From assembly GCF_019279795.1 (NCBI RefSeq), contig NC_056733.1, forward strand, positions 1,115,152,682 through 1,115,216,681: 64,000 bases of DNA. The letters run 5' to 3'. Numbering within the stretch: position 1 is the stretch's first letter; the number at the start of each line of letters is the position of its first letter. The notes beneath the pieces were generated by a model, which was not told the origin of the DNA, ran no database searches, and saw nothing but the letters and a program-made list of their open reading frames with translations. This DNA is from Protopterus annectens. Its lineage: Eukaryota > Chordata > Ceratodontiformes > Protopteridae. The position numbers and the translations under genes are program-made. Shown piece by piece: positions 29,756 to 40,429 of this stretch.

Positions 29756-32078
29756 ATGTCTAAAGACCCAAAAGACCACAAGCCTTCTAGATTTAAAAAA
29801 TGTACCAAGTGTGCCCAAATAATGTCCCTGACAGATGGGCATACTATTTGTGTATACTGCTTAGGTGCTATTCACCTTCAAGAATCTTGCTCCTTTTTCC
29901 ATGCTTTTAGTCCTCGAGTCATTCAAGAGAGAAAGAACAAACTTATATTGAAAGGTCTCTTAAAGCATTCTTTTGAGGAAGAATTGGCTTCTTCTTCCTC
30001 CTCCTCTAGTCCTAAGTCTCCATCTTCTAAAAAAGACAAAGTTAAGCTTACAAAAAGTGGTCTCCCACTCAATTGGTGTCGTCGGAGCCACCAGAGAAAA
30101 TTGCTAAATCGACTACTTCCTCTTCGGCGCCACTGGTTTCGGTGCCGACAGAGGTTATTGATGTGGAACAATCAGTTGTGGTTCCAAGGGTTATGGAGCC
30201 GGTAACGGAATCTGTGTCTCAGAGCCAGTCAGCTGAACTTCGTCTGGTTTCTCTGACACTCAGATCACCAATTTTTCAGTGGTCTAAGTCCCCCACTTTA
30301 TCCTCCATGTTCTCAAGGAGCCTTTCTGATGAGGACGTTGAGAGAGTGGTGCACAGACTCCTCGAGACATCGGCACTGGCAAATTTACTTTCAACTCCGT
30401 CCCAGTTGGCTCCGGAGGCTACTGAGCCTGTGCACCCTATCACTGTTCCTCCTCCGAGCCACTCCGGTGCTTCGGAGCCAGAGATGCCGGTGCCATTTGC
30501 TCTGGAAAGGTCAGTTCCAGCTACCTCAGTGGGTCTCTCAGTTCTGATATCCACTCTGACTCCTTCTGTACCATCCGTGGGGTCTAGGGTCCTAAGCTCT
30601 CCGGTTGGGACTGAGTGGGAAGCTTGGACCCGAACTTCGGTTCCAAGCTTACCTCTCGGTGCTTTGGCTCGGGTGAGTTCAAACCCCTTGTCTGTCTCGG
30701 AGTCTGTCTCCTCAGCACCGAGGACTGCCTCTGCTCCTTCAGAGCGGGGGGCGTCCTTGGAGCCGAGGAGGTCGGCCTTCGAGCTGATGAGTGTTCTGTC
30801 CAAGTCTTCAGTTCCAATTAGGGGCACCGACACTCTTCCCCCTAAAGCGCTGACCTCAGTCTCAGCACCTTCTCTCATCCAATACAGCGGAGACTCACAG
30901 CCTCAGGAACCCTCCATGAGTGGTCCCCAGTCTTCCGAGACCTCCCCAGAATATCCTTCTGAGGAGCCCCCTCGGAAGAAAATTTGTAAGAGGAAGCATG
31001 TTGACTCCCCCGATGAGTCCATTATATCAGACACTGACCTCGAGGAGTAAGAAGGGTCCCCCAAGTCGTCCTCTGATTATATCTTCTCGCAGATATCCTT
31101 GAGATCCTGAAACAGAGAGGCGGCTGGCCCACCACCTCCTCTTCTGATGAGGAGTCAGTGTACCTGAAGGCTTTCGGGTCTCAACCTTCCACCTCTTGGG
31201 TATCTCCACCTTTCGGTGAACTCTTGGATCTAGTGAGTCAAAAGGTGTGGGAATCTCCTGATACTGTAGAACCAGTTCCTAGAAGACCTAATAAATTCTT
31301 ATCAGCACCTCAGGACAAAGATTTTCTCAACAAAGGCGTGCCAGTAGATGCCATGGTGGTGGCAGCAGCAGCCACCAAAAAGGAACTTGCTGAAACTTCC
31401 TCCACTGTCTATCCACCGAACAAGGAGTCTCAAATGATGGATAGGTACAGGAAGCGTGTCTTTTCTTCAGTGGCTTTTACACTCAGATCGCTGAACTACC
31501 TGTCTCATTTCACTAGGCACCAGAGAGATCTCCTGAAAGAGCTGGGAGATACTCTCCAAGGTAACGTATCTGAAGCGGTATCTGATAAGCTTAATGCACA
31601 CATGTCTACCTTAAATTCTATTGTCAACTCCTCCATGAGGCTGATATCTTATCCCGCGGATGGAGTGAGTAGGGCAGTGGGTTCAGGAGTTTCTCTTAGA
31701 AGACACTCCTGGATGCGCTTGTGTAATTTTGCAGAGGCCTTTAAGTCTACATTTACCAACGTCCCCTTTTGATGGATCCTCGTTGTTTGGACCTTAGGTA
31801 AAAGACGCACTCACCAGGTGCGAACAGGAAGAGAAAACCCTGTCTGCTGTGAGAGTCCGTTTTTCCATTCCTTCTAGACCCTATCCTAAAGGGCAGAGGG
31901 GAGGAAAGATGTGGTTCAAGAAATCACAGAGGTTTTTCCAGGACGCACAGGGTGATTCCTTCTCCAGAGGCAGAGGAGGAGGAAATAACGGTAGATGTTG
32001 CCCTAGAGACAGGGGAGGCCCGCAGAATCAGGGAGACCGTGATTCCTTTCCTGGTTGTCCCTACCAGCGCTCCTGAAA
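29756..32078 (+). pseudogene. gag: gag-like gene of family 2 element P
   Basis: ATG 29756 begins MSKDPKDHKPSRFKKCTKCAQIM. The Cys/His pattern (CTKC, DGHTIC, CLGAIH, C...FH) matches family 1 in layout. A long Ser/Pro/Val-rich middle has little recognisable fold. A conserved C-terminal part follows (AFGSQPSTSWVSPPF, DRYRKRVFSSVAFTLRSLN, LRRHSWMRLCNFAEAFKS) with an RGG-type tail (SRGRGGGNNGR). The RGG tail suggests RNA binding. A few breaks. Probable role: particle or RNP protein. Confidence 0.75.
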
Positions 32079-32089
32079 GGAGGCCTGAC

Positions 32090-33972
32090 TGTGCATCTCT
32101 GGAGCCAGTCGGGAGATGTATATCCTTGTACTCAGAAGCCTGGTGTGATATCACACAAGACAAGTGGGTGCAAAGGATAACTACCAGAGGATTCTGTATT
32201 CCTTCTCTTTCCCTCCTCCTTGGACCAGAAGAATCCCGAATGTTCCACCCAATCACAGGGATTCAGCAACTGCAGAAATCCAAAAGTTGCTCGAAAAGAG
32301 AGTCATCCAACCTCTCCCCGCAGACCAAGTAGGATTAGGGACTTACTCCAGATTCTTTTTGGTACCAAAACGAACAGGGGACTTGAGACCCATCTTGGAT
32401 CTCAGCAAGTTGAACAAATCTGTAAAGAAGTCCAAGTTCCAAATGGTCACGTTACAGTCGATACTCCCGTTGTTAGGGAAAGATGTTTGGATGTGCTCCA
32501 TAGACCTCCAAGATGCGTACTACCACATCAAAATGGACAGAGCATCAAGGAGTCACTTACTCTTCTGGCTGGGGGCCAGTCATTACCAGTTTCGTGCCCT
32601 GCCTTTTGGTCTCACCACAGCCCCCAGGGTGTTCACCAAATGCACGGCAGTGGTAATGGCTCACTTGAGACGCCTTGGATTCCAAGTGTTTCTATACCTG
32701 AACGACTGACTCCTGACTGTCACCACCAGGCATCTACTATTACAGGCCAGGGACGCCACCATTATGATTTGCTTGCAGCTAGGAATTACAGTAAACTGGC
32801 AAAAATCTGCATTGTCGCCCTCTCAGCATGTGAATTTCATTGGTGCCGAAATAAATACCGTCACAATGAGGGCTTACCTCCCCATAGAGAGAGTGCAGAA
32901 TCTCAGGCAACAAATTTGGAGTCTACTTCCACAGCAAAAAGCAAAGATGGTACTCAAATTGTTAGGGACGATGGCCTGTACGATAACATTAGTCCCATTA
33001 GCCAGACTGCACATGAGGGTTCTGCAGTGGTTACTTTTTGCCCAGTGGTCTCTGCAACAACTACCTCTTTCTCACTCCATCTTGATAACAGAATCTTGCA
33101 AACAGAATTTTCGCTGGTGGACCCAGCCCAGCCATCTGATCACAGGCAGACCATTTGTTCCGTCTCCCCTTGTTGCCACCGTGACCATGGATGCCTCCCA
33201 GATAGGGTGGTGGGGGCATTATCTAGGGAGAACATTCCAAGGCACGTGGCAGGAACACAAGGCTCATTTGCATATCAACGTCTTGGAGATAAGAGCAGTG
33301 CTTCTGGCATTGCAAGAACTTCACAGCTTTCTTCCTCTAGGGACGATTGTGATTCACTCCGACAGTATGTCAGTGGTATGGTACATAAACAAACAAGGAG
33401 GGACCAAATCTTACCCCCTATGCAGAGAGGCCCTTCGAATGTGGGAGTGGGCAGTGTCTTCCCAGCATTTTCTGGTCGCAATGCACATTCTGGGAAAAAA
33501 CAACTTGATGGCCAACAGGCTCAGCAGGGCGATTCTTATGCCTCACGAGTGGTCTCTGAATCCACACATTGTGGAACAGATTTTTCGCAGATGGGGTCAG
33601 CCTTGCTGCGATCTCTTCGCCACCCCTCTGAATGCCAAATGCAGCAACTACTTCACCCTGATTCTCCTGAAGGGGCAGACACCCAGAGATGCACTCATTC
33701 ACGATTGGCCCTCGGGACTTCTCTGTGCCTTCCCACCTTTGCCTCTGATATCAAAGGTAATTCAGAAAGCAAAATCCTTGGGAAGCAAGATGATCCTCAT
33801 TGCTCCTTACTGGCCTCGTCACATTTGGTTCCCCTTCCTCATACCTCACCTAATGGACGAAGCTTGGACTCTGGACCCAGTGCCAGATTTACTAACGCAC
33901 ATGTCAGGGGTGTTCCATCCCTCTCTCCACACCCTCAATTTGACAGCGTCGCTGCTCCGATTCCATCCCTAG
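32090..33972 (+). pseudogene. pol: RT/RNase H region of family 2 element P
   Basis: RT: RFFLVPKRTGDLRPILDLSKLN, SIDLQDAYYHIKMDRASR and ALPFGLTTAPRVFTKC. RNase H: TMDASQIGWWGHYLG, IHSDSMSVVWYINKQGGTKSYP, LMANRLSRAILMPHEW. Post-RH: RRWGQPCCDLFATPLNAKCSNYF and LIAPYWPRHIWFPFL. The last 402 residues (32764-33972) are one open frame. A second frame, that of the recombinase, is open over the same DNA from 32220. Few breaks. Confidence 0.85.
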
Positions 33973-34995
33973 TCAGGCTTCATGACGTTTCTCCTGATGT
34001 ACATATTCTGACATCTTCTCACAAACCTTCAACTAGAAAGATTTACACCAGTATGTGGAAAAAGTTTTCCTTCTGTGCTCGTGATAGAAACCTTGATCCT
34101 TATACAGCCCCCATCTCTGCAATTTTGGAGTTTCTTACACAACTGTTCCATCTAGGTTCAACCGCTGCCACTATTAAGGTTCAGCTGGCAGGTATTTCTA
34201 CCTTCCATTTGGCTAATGATCCTAACCTTATGGCGCATAGATTGTGCAGAGCCTTTCTTAAAGGGGCCACATTGAGACCCCCCGCCCCGTTATGGACCTC
34301 GTGGCACTCTGGGATTTGAAGTTTGTCCTTCAAAAACTTACTTCGCCTCCCTTTGAACCATCAGCAACTTGTGTTCTCAAATTCCTTTCATGGAAAACCA
34401 TATTTCTAGTGGCCATTACATCTGCAAGGAGGGTCTCAGAACTGCAAGCCCTCTCTATTAGGCCTCCTTGTTTGATATTTCACAGAGACAGGGTCTCTTT
34501 ACGGACCAACCCTTCATTTGTTCTTAAGGTCTCTTCTCAGCCTAATATTAGTCAATCCATTGAACTACCTGTCTTTTTCCCAAATTTTTCTGACAAGGCA
34601 GAGTACAAATTTCACCAGCTTGACGTTCATAGACAACTGCGATTCTATCTTCATAGATCCAAGAGTTTCACAAGGTCAGATCAATTGTTTATTTCCTTTT
34701 CAGATTCAAGAAAGGGTTTACCAGTCTCAAAACCCACTTTATCACACTGGATTTCAAGTTGCATTTCATTCATGTATATGTCCAATGGCAAAGATCTCCC
34801 TTTTAAGGTGAAAGCCCACTCTACCAGATCTGTTTCTACATCGTGGCTTTTTAAGCAAAAATTCCCATGGGTAACATTTGCGCAGCAGCAACATGGGCTA
34901 CACCTCATACAGTCATAACTCACTACAAGTTGGACATGGCTTCCAGGAACAGATCTTCCTTTGGTTCCACAGTACTCAAAAGTATTTTCCCATGA
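33970..34995 (+). pseudogene. Tyrosine recombinase of family 2 element P
   Basis: N-terminal SSHKPSTRKIYTSMWKKFSFCARDRNLDPY lies in the long frame running from 32220 to 34319. The catalytic half (34292-34918 and on) has TSARRVSELQALSIRPPCLIFHRDRVSL, HRQLRFYLHRSKSFTRSDQL and HSTRSVSTSWLF. It closes with a HYKLDMASRN-type segment before the ICR. About two breaks. Confidence 0.8.
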
Positions 34996-35029
34996 GCCAC
35001 CCAGGATAAAGGTGCTAGGGACGCTGTCC

Positions 35030-35130
35030 AAAGTGTAAGAATGAAGGCAGGATAGGACTACAGAACATAAAGAAGTTATGTACTCACCATAACGTTCCAT
35101 GTTTGTAGTCCATCTTGCCCTTCATTCTTA
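35030..35130 (+). repeat. Internal complementary region of P
   Basis: GGATAGGACTACAGAACAT is complementary to P's left tip at 23563. It is followed by AAAGAAGTTATGTACTCACC..., complementary to the right tip at 35385-35437. The junction after AACAT fixes the left end at ATGTTC. Confidence 0.85.
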
Positions 35131-35269
35131 CTATCCCACCCTCCTGCTCCCTCCTTTGAGGACCTGGGGGAATTGTAACAATTACCTTCTCTCTATGTTT
35201 GAGACCTTTTTCCATGGTTTGTTTTTTTTTCTCTATAGTTCTACTACTTGCAGCAACAAGATCTGGGAT

Positions 35270-35437
35270 ATGTCTGTGGTGCGTGATGGGATACCTCCTT
35301 GCCACGAGCCAACCAGATGACTTTGAGCTAGAGAATTGCCGAGTCGGAGCCGAGGTTTGGCTCCGAACCCAAGTGTAAGAATGAAGGGCAAGATGGACTA
35401 CAAACATGGAACGTTATAGTGAGTACATAACGTCTTT
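35270..35437 (+). repeat. Right inverted terminal repeat and tip of P
   Basis: Reverse complement of the left ITR at 23567-23735 (GGGATACC..., AGAATTGCCGAGTCGGAG). It ends in a T run, so the exact last base is uncertain by a few positions. Confidence 0.85.
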
Positions 35438-35534
35438 TTTTGCCTGTTCTTATATGACAAGCAGTGAGAGGACCCATCAGTTGTATCAAATGGACATGGA
35501 AAAAAGGATCCAGTGTTATGGTAAGTACATAACT
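35438..35534 (+). mobile_element. Right tip of H4, beyond the inserted P
   Basis: Contains AAAAGGATCCAGTGTTATGGTAAGTACATAACTCC. This is the reverse complement of the ICR-like block of H4 near 23330-23370 and has the family 2 GTACATAACT tip. It shows P inserted in the right end of H4. Confidence 0.65.
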
Positions 35535-35639
35535 CCTGTTTTCTTTATGTGGTCATGGTTGATCACATTTTAGAGCCCTTAGGTTGTTTTCCTGAAAGAG
35601 CTTCATTCAAAGACTAAGCTATTTATGCAGACCTTTTGA

Positions 35640-36526
35640 GACAGACCCAGAGTTTATTTCTTAGAGTTAGAGAGATAACAGGCTAACCCCCCTTCAGAAT
35701 GATTCCAAAGGTTTTGCTCCCTCTGTTAGTTTGGAAAGAGACTAAAAGTTTCCTTCCCATCCCTGACTTCAGTGACTTCAACAAGCACATCCACTACACC
35801 TAGTTTCTGGATGACAACTCTCCGAGGGTGGGGTGCCTTTGTTGTTTCAGGATGCCTGAATCATATCACTGGCAATAATGAATGCCTTTTGGCACATCAT
35901 TATCTCATGTGGTTGACACCAAACTAAGTCCAGGGTGACTTCAGTATCTATGTCGATGACAAATCAATATTTTAGCACAGGAGTTCCATTCTGTTATAAA
36001 AGGCTTTGACTTTCTTGAAGTGGATAGTCAGCTGTCCATCGTTTTGGTCATATTCTGGATTTGGTGTTCCAACTTTGTGTGTCTGGCTGTTCATACCCTA
36101 ATACACATCTAAAGCACAAGTATTACCAACAAGGGGATGTATTAATTTAAGAAGACAGAGTAGCTGTCCACTTCCTTGCTGTAGGGGATGGAAGAGCTTA
36201 AAGTTAGCAAATGTATAGTTTACAAATGGACATAAGGTAGCCAGCAAGCTATTGGAAAATGCTGTGGTCAAAGCCCAGTCCACTAGAGGACTGCTGCCTC
36301 AAGTGCTTGCTTCAGAAGTGTCTCATTTTCTGACATCTGTGCCAGGCCACTTGTTTCTTGCTACACACCCTCATTGATCAGTGTTGCTTCAACCATGATT
36401 TGTGCAGTAAGTACCCCAGGACCTGGTTATCTTATTTCTGTGTTTGTGTGATCCTGACACTTACTGTGGAGGATTAAGGCTCTGTAGTAGTAGTTGGTCC
36501 ATGCTGCCTTTAGCAGTAAGTGCTTA
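35640..36526 (+). mobile_element. Degenerate DIRS RT relic (Z)
   Basis: Scattered RT similarity: FLPIPDFSDFNKHIHYT (compare PILDLSKLNKSV in P), a MTTLRG... stretch aligned to MVTLQSILPLLGKD, and IYVDDKSIF at about 35951-35977 corresponding to the YxDD region. No recombinase or ends could be read. Heavily broken and probably the oldest host in the stack, in which H4 and then Q landed. From about 36100 to 36526 I see nothing definite. Confidence 0.5.
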
Positions 36527-38269
36527 ATCTGAAGTAGTTAACTTCATTTTATCTTCAACCTGTGGGTATTCGGATCCATATCGGAGCCAACCCGGCAACT
36601 TTACAAGCATCTGCTCTGAGCTCCAAGCTCCTCCCCCTTACCCATAGTACACCACCATCTACTGCCTTCCCTCAGATCTCGTTTGCCGCTTCATGCATCA
36701 GCATCGCGATCTCCGCAGCTCTGAGCTTTCAGTGGTACTGTAAGTGATTTTTGGAGTTCTAGTGAGTTTTTTCACTGAGTTAGTTTCCCTTTTCCTCCCC
36801 CTTGCTAGTTCGTCGGTTTTCAAAAAAAAAAAAAAGTGAGGTAGTTTTGTGCAGCTCCTTCCCTTCCTTAGTGTGTGAGTGGTCAGGCTAGGTTTCTTTT
36901 TGGTGGGTGTGTGTTTTTGCTTTGTTGCGATGTCTGATCAGCCTAAACCAACCTTTAAAAAATGCACAGAGTTTGGCCATAAGCTTTCACCAGAGGATGG
37001 CCACACTCTGTGTGTTGTTTGCTTGGGAGTTTCCCACTGGTCCATCCAATGCAGCATTTGTGCAGGGTTCAATCCTAGGGCCCTAAGAGACAGAGAGGCC
37101 AAACTCATGGCTAACGGCCTGCTTCCAGTGTCGACCATAGATTCGTCAACAGTTACTGCCTCAGCTTCTTCTTCTGCAGCCCCTGCTCAACACCCCCCCC
37201 CCCCCCAGGCTGGGACTCACTCTCCCGTTAGACCTGCTGAAGGGGATGTTATCGAAGGGGAGAGACAAAGAGAAAAAGGACAGACAAAAGGATTCAGAGA
37301 GAGGGAGAGACAAGGAAAAGAAAGGGGATAGGCCCTGTAAGAGGTCTCCTGATCGGGAGGCCTTCCCTGGCCCGCCTTCTAATGTTTCGAGACCTGTTTC
37401 TCCTCAGCTCCACTCCCCCAGATTTTTCCCGGAGCCTACGCAGTCGAGACCTTCTTCCAGATCCGAGTCGGTCACATCCTCTCGATCGACTCGGAGTCTT
37501 TCAGAAATGGACATAAACAGGATGATGAGGAGATTCATTCAGACCCAAATCCAGATGGGAGTCTTGCCAGGCCCCTCTCCCACTGGCGGGGGGACCTCAA
37601 TGCCTTTCTTCCACCTGATTTCTCCTTCCCCAATCTGGCCTTCAGTTTCGGGCACATGGATGAGAGGATCTTCGGAGCTGGGGATTCAGCACCAATGGTT
37701 TCACCAACCTCGACTCTGGAGATTACCTTGAGTTCCTCGGATCCGAGCACCTCTCATGGCCGAGGACTGGGAGTTGGACCCGAGGGGATGGATGTATCTT
37801 CGGCTCCGACCTTGTAGAATCCAGGCCGTTCAGTCGGAGCTCCGGTTACTTTAGCTTAGGCTCTGATCCTCACGACGGACCCGGGGAGAGCTTCCTCCTT
37901 GTTGGGCTCTAAGGAGGTATGCTCTCCTTCGGCGTTCAACGTGGTGGAGAGGGTTCTCTCCCACGGATTGAGATCCCAGCCTATTCCCTTGGATTCCACC
38001 CAGACTCCCTCGGACTCGGTTACGACTCCCTTCATCTTGTGTCAGGGATAGCCCATGCTAGAGGAACCCCAAGCGGTTCCCCTGGAGGAACTCCCCACTG
38101 CTTGTGAGCCCTTTTCAGAGAGTCCCAATGAGGAAGGGGCATCGTAAGCACACATGGAAAAGGCGACACTTGGACTCCCAAGTCCCTTACTGAGGAAACT
38201 GATTTAGATGAAGGAGAAGGTTCCCCCAGGTCACCTCCCAAGGATGTCTCCTTTGGAGACATCCTGGAG
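36527..38269 (+). mobile_element. Family 2 DIRS element Q, left end and gag (5' segment)
   Basis: The left tip ATCTGAAGTAG at 36527 fits Q's ICR (ACTTCAGAT at 45187-45204). The left ITR (TATTCGGATCCATATCGG, ACTTTACAAGCATCTGCTCTGAG) is the reverse complement of 45344-45490. A leader follows, then gag from ATG 36930. Interrupted at 38269/38270 by copy E. Confidence 0.82.
36930..38269 (+). pseudogene. gag: gag-like gene of Q, 5' part
   Basis: MSDQPKPTFKKCTEFGHKLSPEDGHTLC opens with the family 2 Cys/His module (CVVCLGVSHWSIQCSIC). A strongly charged stretch follows (RQREKGQTK..., then a KDKEKK-type run near 37260-37330) and a Ser/Pro-rich region (SRPSSRSESVTSSRSTRSLSEMD). Several breaks. It continues beyond E at 43864. 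Confidence 0.68.
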
Positions 38270-38390
38270 ATGTTCTTCGTGTTTCACTGTTGCAGTCATC
38301 ACATTTAGGTTACCTGCCTGCAGGTAGCCCTCATCTGGCCTGAATACCAGAGTCTTCGGATTTCTGCGTCGGATGCTGTCGCTTCTTCCA

Positions 38391-38445
38391 TGACGTCAGG
38401 TCGTCAGGGGTATAAAACATGCAGCCGATGCCATTACATCAGTCT
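38391..38445 (+). promoter_or_regulatory. CRE + TATA + initiator in the left ITR of copy E
   Basis: TGACGTCA 38391-38398, TATAAAA from 38411, and ATCAGTCT with its A at 38441, 30 bp below the TATA start. Same layout as A, D, F and G. Confidence 0.62.
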
Positions 38446-38587
38446 TTCTTGCCGTGCGGTGCCTGAAGCAGAAGCAGCTCAGAAGTGCCGGTCGTCCGAC
38501 TCCTGAAATTTTCGTTTTCTAGTTTCAGACCTGAAGTCTTCATAAAGATAAGTACCCCATTGGGGATCTTTTTTCTTGTTCTAACTG

Positions 38588-40365
38588 ATGTCAGAAAAAA
38601 TTAACAATTGTCTTGCCTGTGGAAAGCAAATACCTCACAGGGATTTTCATTCTTACTGCGCCACCTGTTTAGGCCCAGACCACGATGTCCCTTGCTGTCG
38701 TTTTTTTGCCTTGTTCAATACCCGAACTGCTCGTCGTCGGGCTATTTTTGTAGCTAAATACTTTCATTCTCTACCTCTGTACTCCGAAATGGCTTCGTTA
38801 AGTCATCCAACTACCGATCTTCCGAAAAAACGTAAGGATAAAGACAGAGACAGACCGCATAGGTCCAAAACTGCCGACGATGCTTCAGTTAAGCTAGTTG
38901 CCATTCTGCCGGTACTCAGTGAGGTGCTTTTGCAAGCCCCTGATACCCGCTACTACAGATTCTCAGGCCTCTACTGAGACCCATTCGGACTCCAGTATGT
39001 CGCAAAATGCTTCTTCGACTATGGAACCTGCGAATGTCTCTACCTTGGATGGGTCCGGAGCCGCTGTGCAGGCACCAGCTTCTGAGGGTGTATTCAGGCC
39101 TACCGATTTTCTTATTAAACCGACGACTTTGTTTCAAGCTAAGAATACCGAATTCCTCAGGCCCAAAGCTCGCACTACCCCTAGAAAACCAACCACCAAG
39201 CTGCATTCTCAGGCCCATATGCCCCAAAAACAAATGATTAGAATGGCTGAAGACCTTATTACCATAATTAGGGGAAGCCAGCCTTCTCCCTCTAAGAGAC
39301 CTAGAACTGATTTTCTTTCTGATTCTCCAGATCAGGAATATGATGTCTTTGTTCCTTCTGACTACCAGGATTTACCCTTATCTACTTATGAAGATTCTGA
39401 TGCAGAGGATTCCATTCCCTCTGCTTCCCTCCAGAAGATTTTTTCTTTTGGTGAAACCTTGCATACCCTTAGGGAACATTTCCACTGGGAAAGCCAGGAC
39501 TATTCTGAGTCCAAAAAGAGGCTTAGGGAATTTTTTACTCCTGCCTCAGCACAGGCCTCTAGCTGTCATTCCTCTTCTGGAGATTGTAGATGATTTTTTC
39601 TTGGAATCCAGCCTTACCACAGACACTTTGCCCCCAGCTCCCAGGAAACCTGACAGGTACTACAGAGTACCTGACTCTCACAAATTCCTCTTCAAGAATC
39701 CTACTGTGGATCCAGAGACCATTTCCCAAGGACCAAAAGGCATTAAGGCTACTACTGCCAAAAATCATACCCCTTCTGATAGAGACTCTAGAGCTTTAGA
39801 CAGATGGGGTAAGAAGGTATACACTTCTGCTACTTTGGCCATTAGGGCTTTAAATTGCCAGTTTCATATGTTAAAGTATCAGCAGCATATTATGGGACTA
39901 CCTAAACAGAAAATGATGTTGATTCCTGAATGTGCTGAACACAAAGATTTGAAAGAGTTAATGCATTCTGCTGAACCAGTTTTTAAACATACTTTGCAAT
40001 GTGGTTTTGATACTTTAGAAGCATCTTGCAGGGCTGCTGTCACTGGGTCTGTACTTTGAAGGCATGCTTGGCTTAAGGAACAAAACTTGCCGGATCATGT
40101 TAAAGCTAAATTACTGGATGCACCCTTAAACCAAGACCGCCTTTTTGGCAGCAAAGCTGAAGAAGTCTTCAAAAGGATGGAGGATAAAGCTAAATCTATG
40201 CAAACTGTTAAAGATTTCTTACAAGTACAGCCTGCTAGATTCAGTAGGCATTGGCCTTCAAAGAACTGGTCTTTTTCAGTCCCTTCCAGGCCTTCTCAGT
40301 CCAAACCTAGGAGCAGCAGACCACCAAGACTTCAGTCTCAGGCTATGCACAGATCTAAGCAGTGA
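38588..40365 (+). pseudogene. gag: DIRS copy E gag-like gene
   Basis: ATG 38588: MSEKINNCLACGKQIPHRDFHSYC with the zinc-like module. Middle and C-terminal blocks as in the other copies (LREHFHWESQDYSESKKRL, KPDRYYRVPDSHKF, RWGKKVYTSATLAIRALNCQFHMLKYQQ) and a basic tail (RPSQSKPRSSRPPRL). A few breaks. Confidence 0.78.
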
Positions 40366-40429
40366 CGGGCTCCCACTTCCAAAGCAAGGAGTAGTAAGCC
40401 ACCCCCCTATGGAAAAATGGCACAATGAC

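Larger units (their letters stand above)
29710..35437 (+). mobile_element. Family 2 DIRS element P, main body (3' segment)
   Basis: Resumes after copy D with the rest of the leader, then gag (29756-32078), RT/RH (about 32090-33972), YR (about 33970-34995), ICR (about 35030-35130) and right ITR (35270-35437). It ends in GTACATAACGTCTTT. With 23563-24160 it has all DIRS parts and both ends, and is the best preserved family 2 copy. Only a few breaks, so moderately young. It lies in the right end of H4, whose last 100 bp follow. Confidence 0.88.

Noticed and set aside
30276-30878. Minus-strand 200-residue open frame
   Set aside because: It is the antisense shadow of the Ser/Pro-rich gag of P, with no family likeness of its own.
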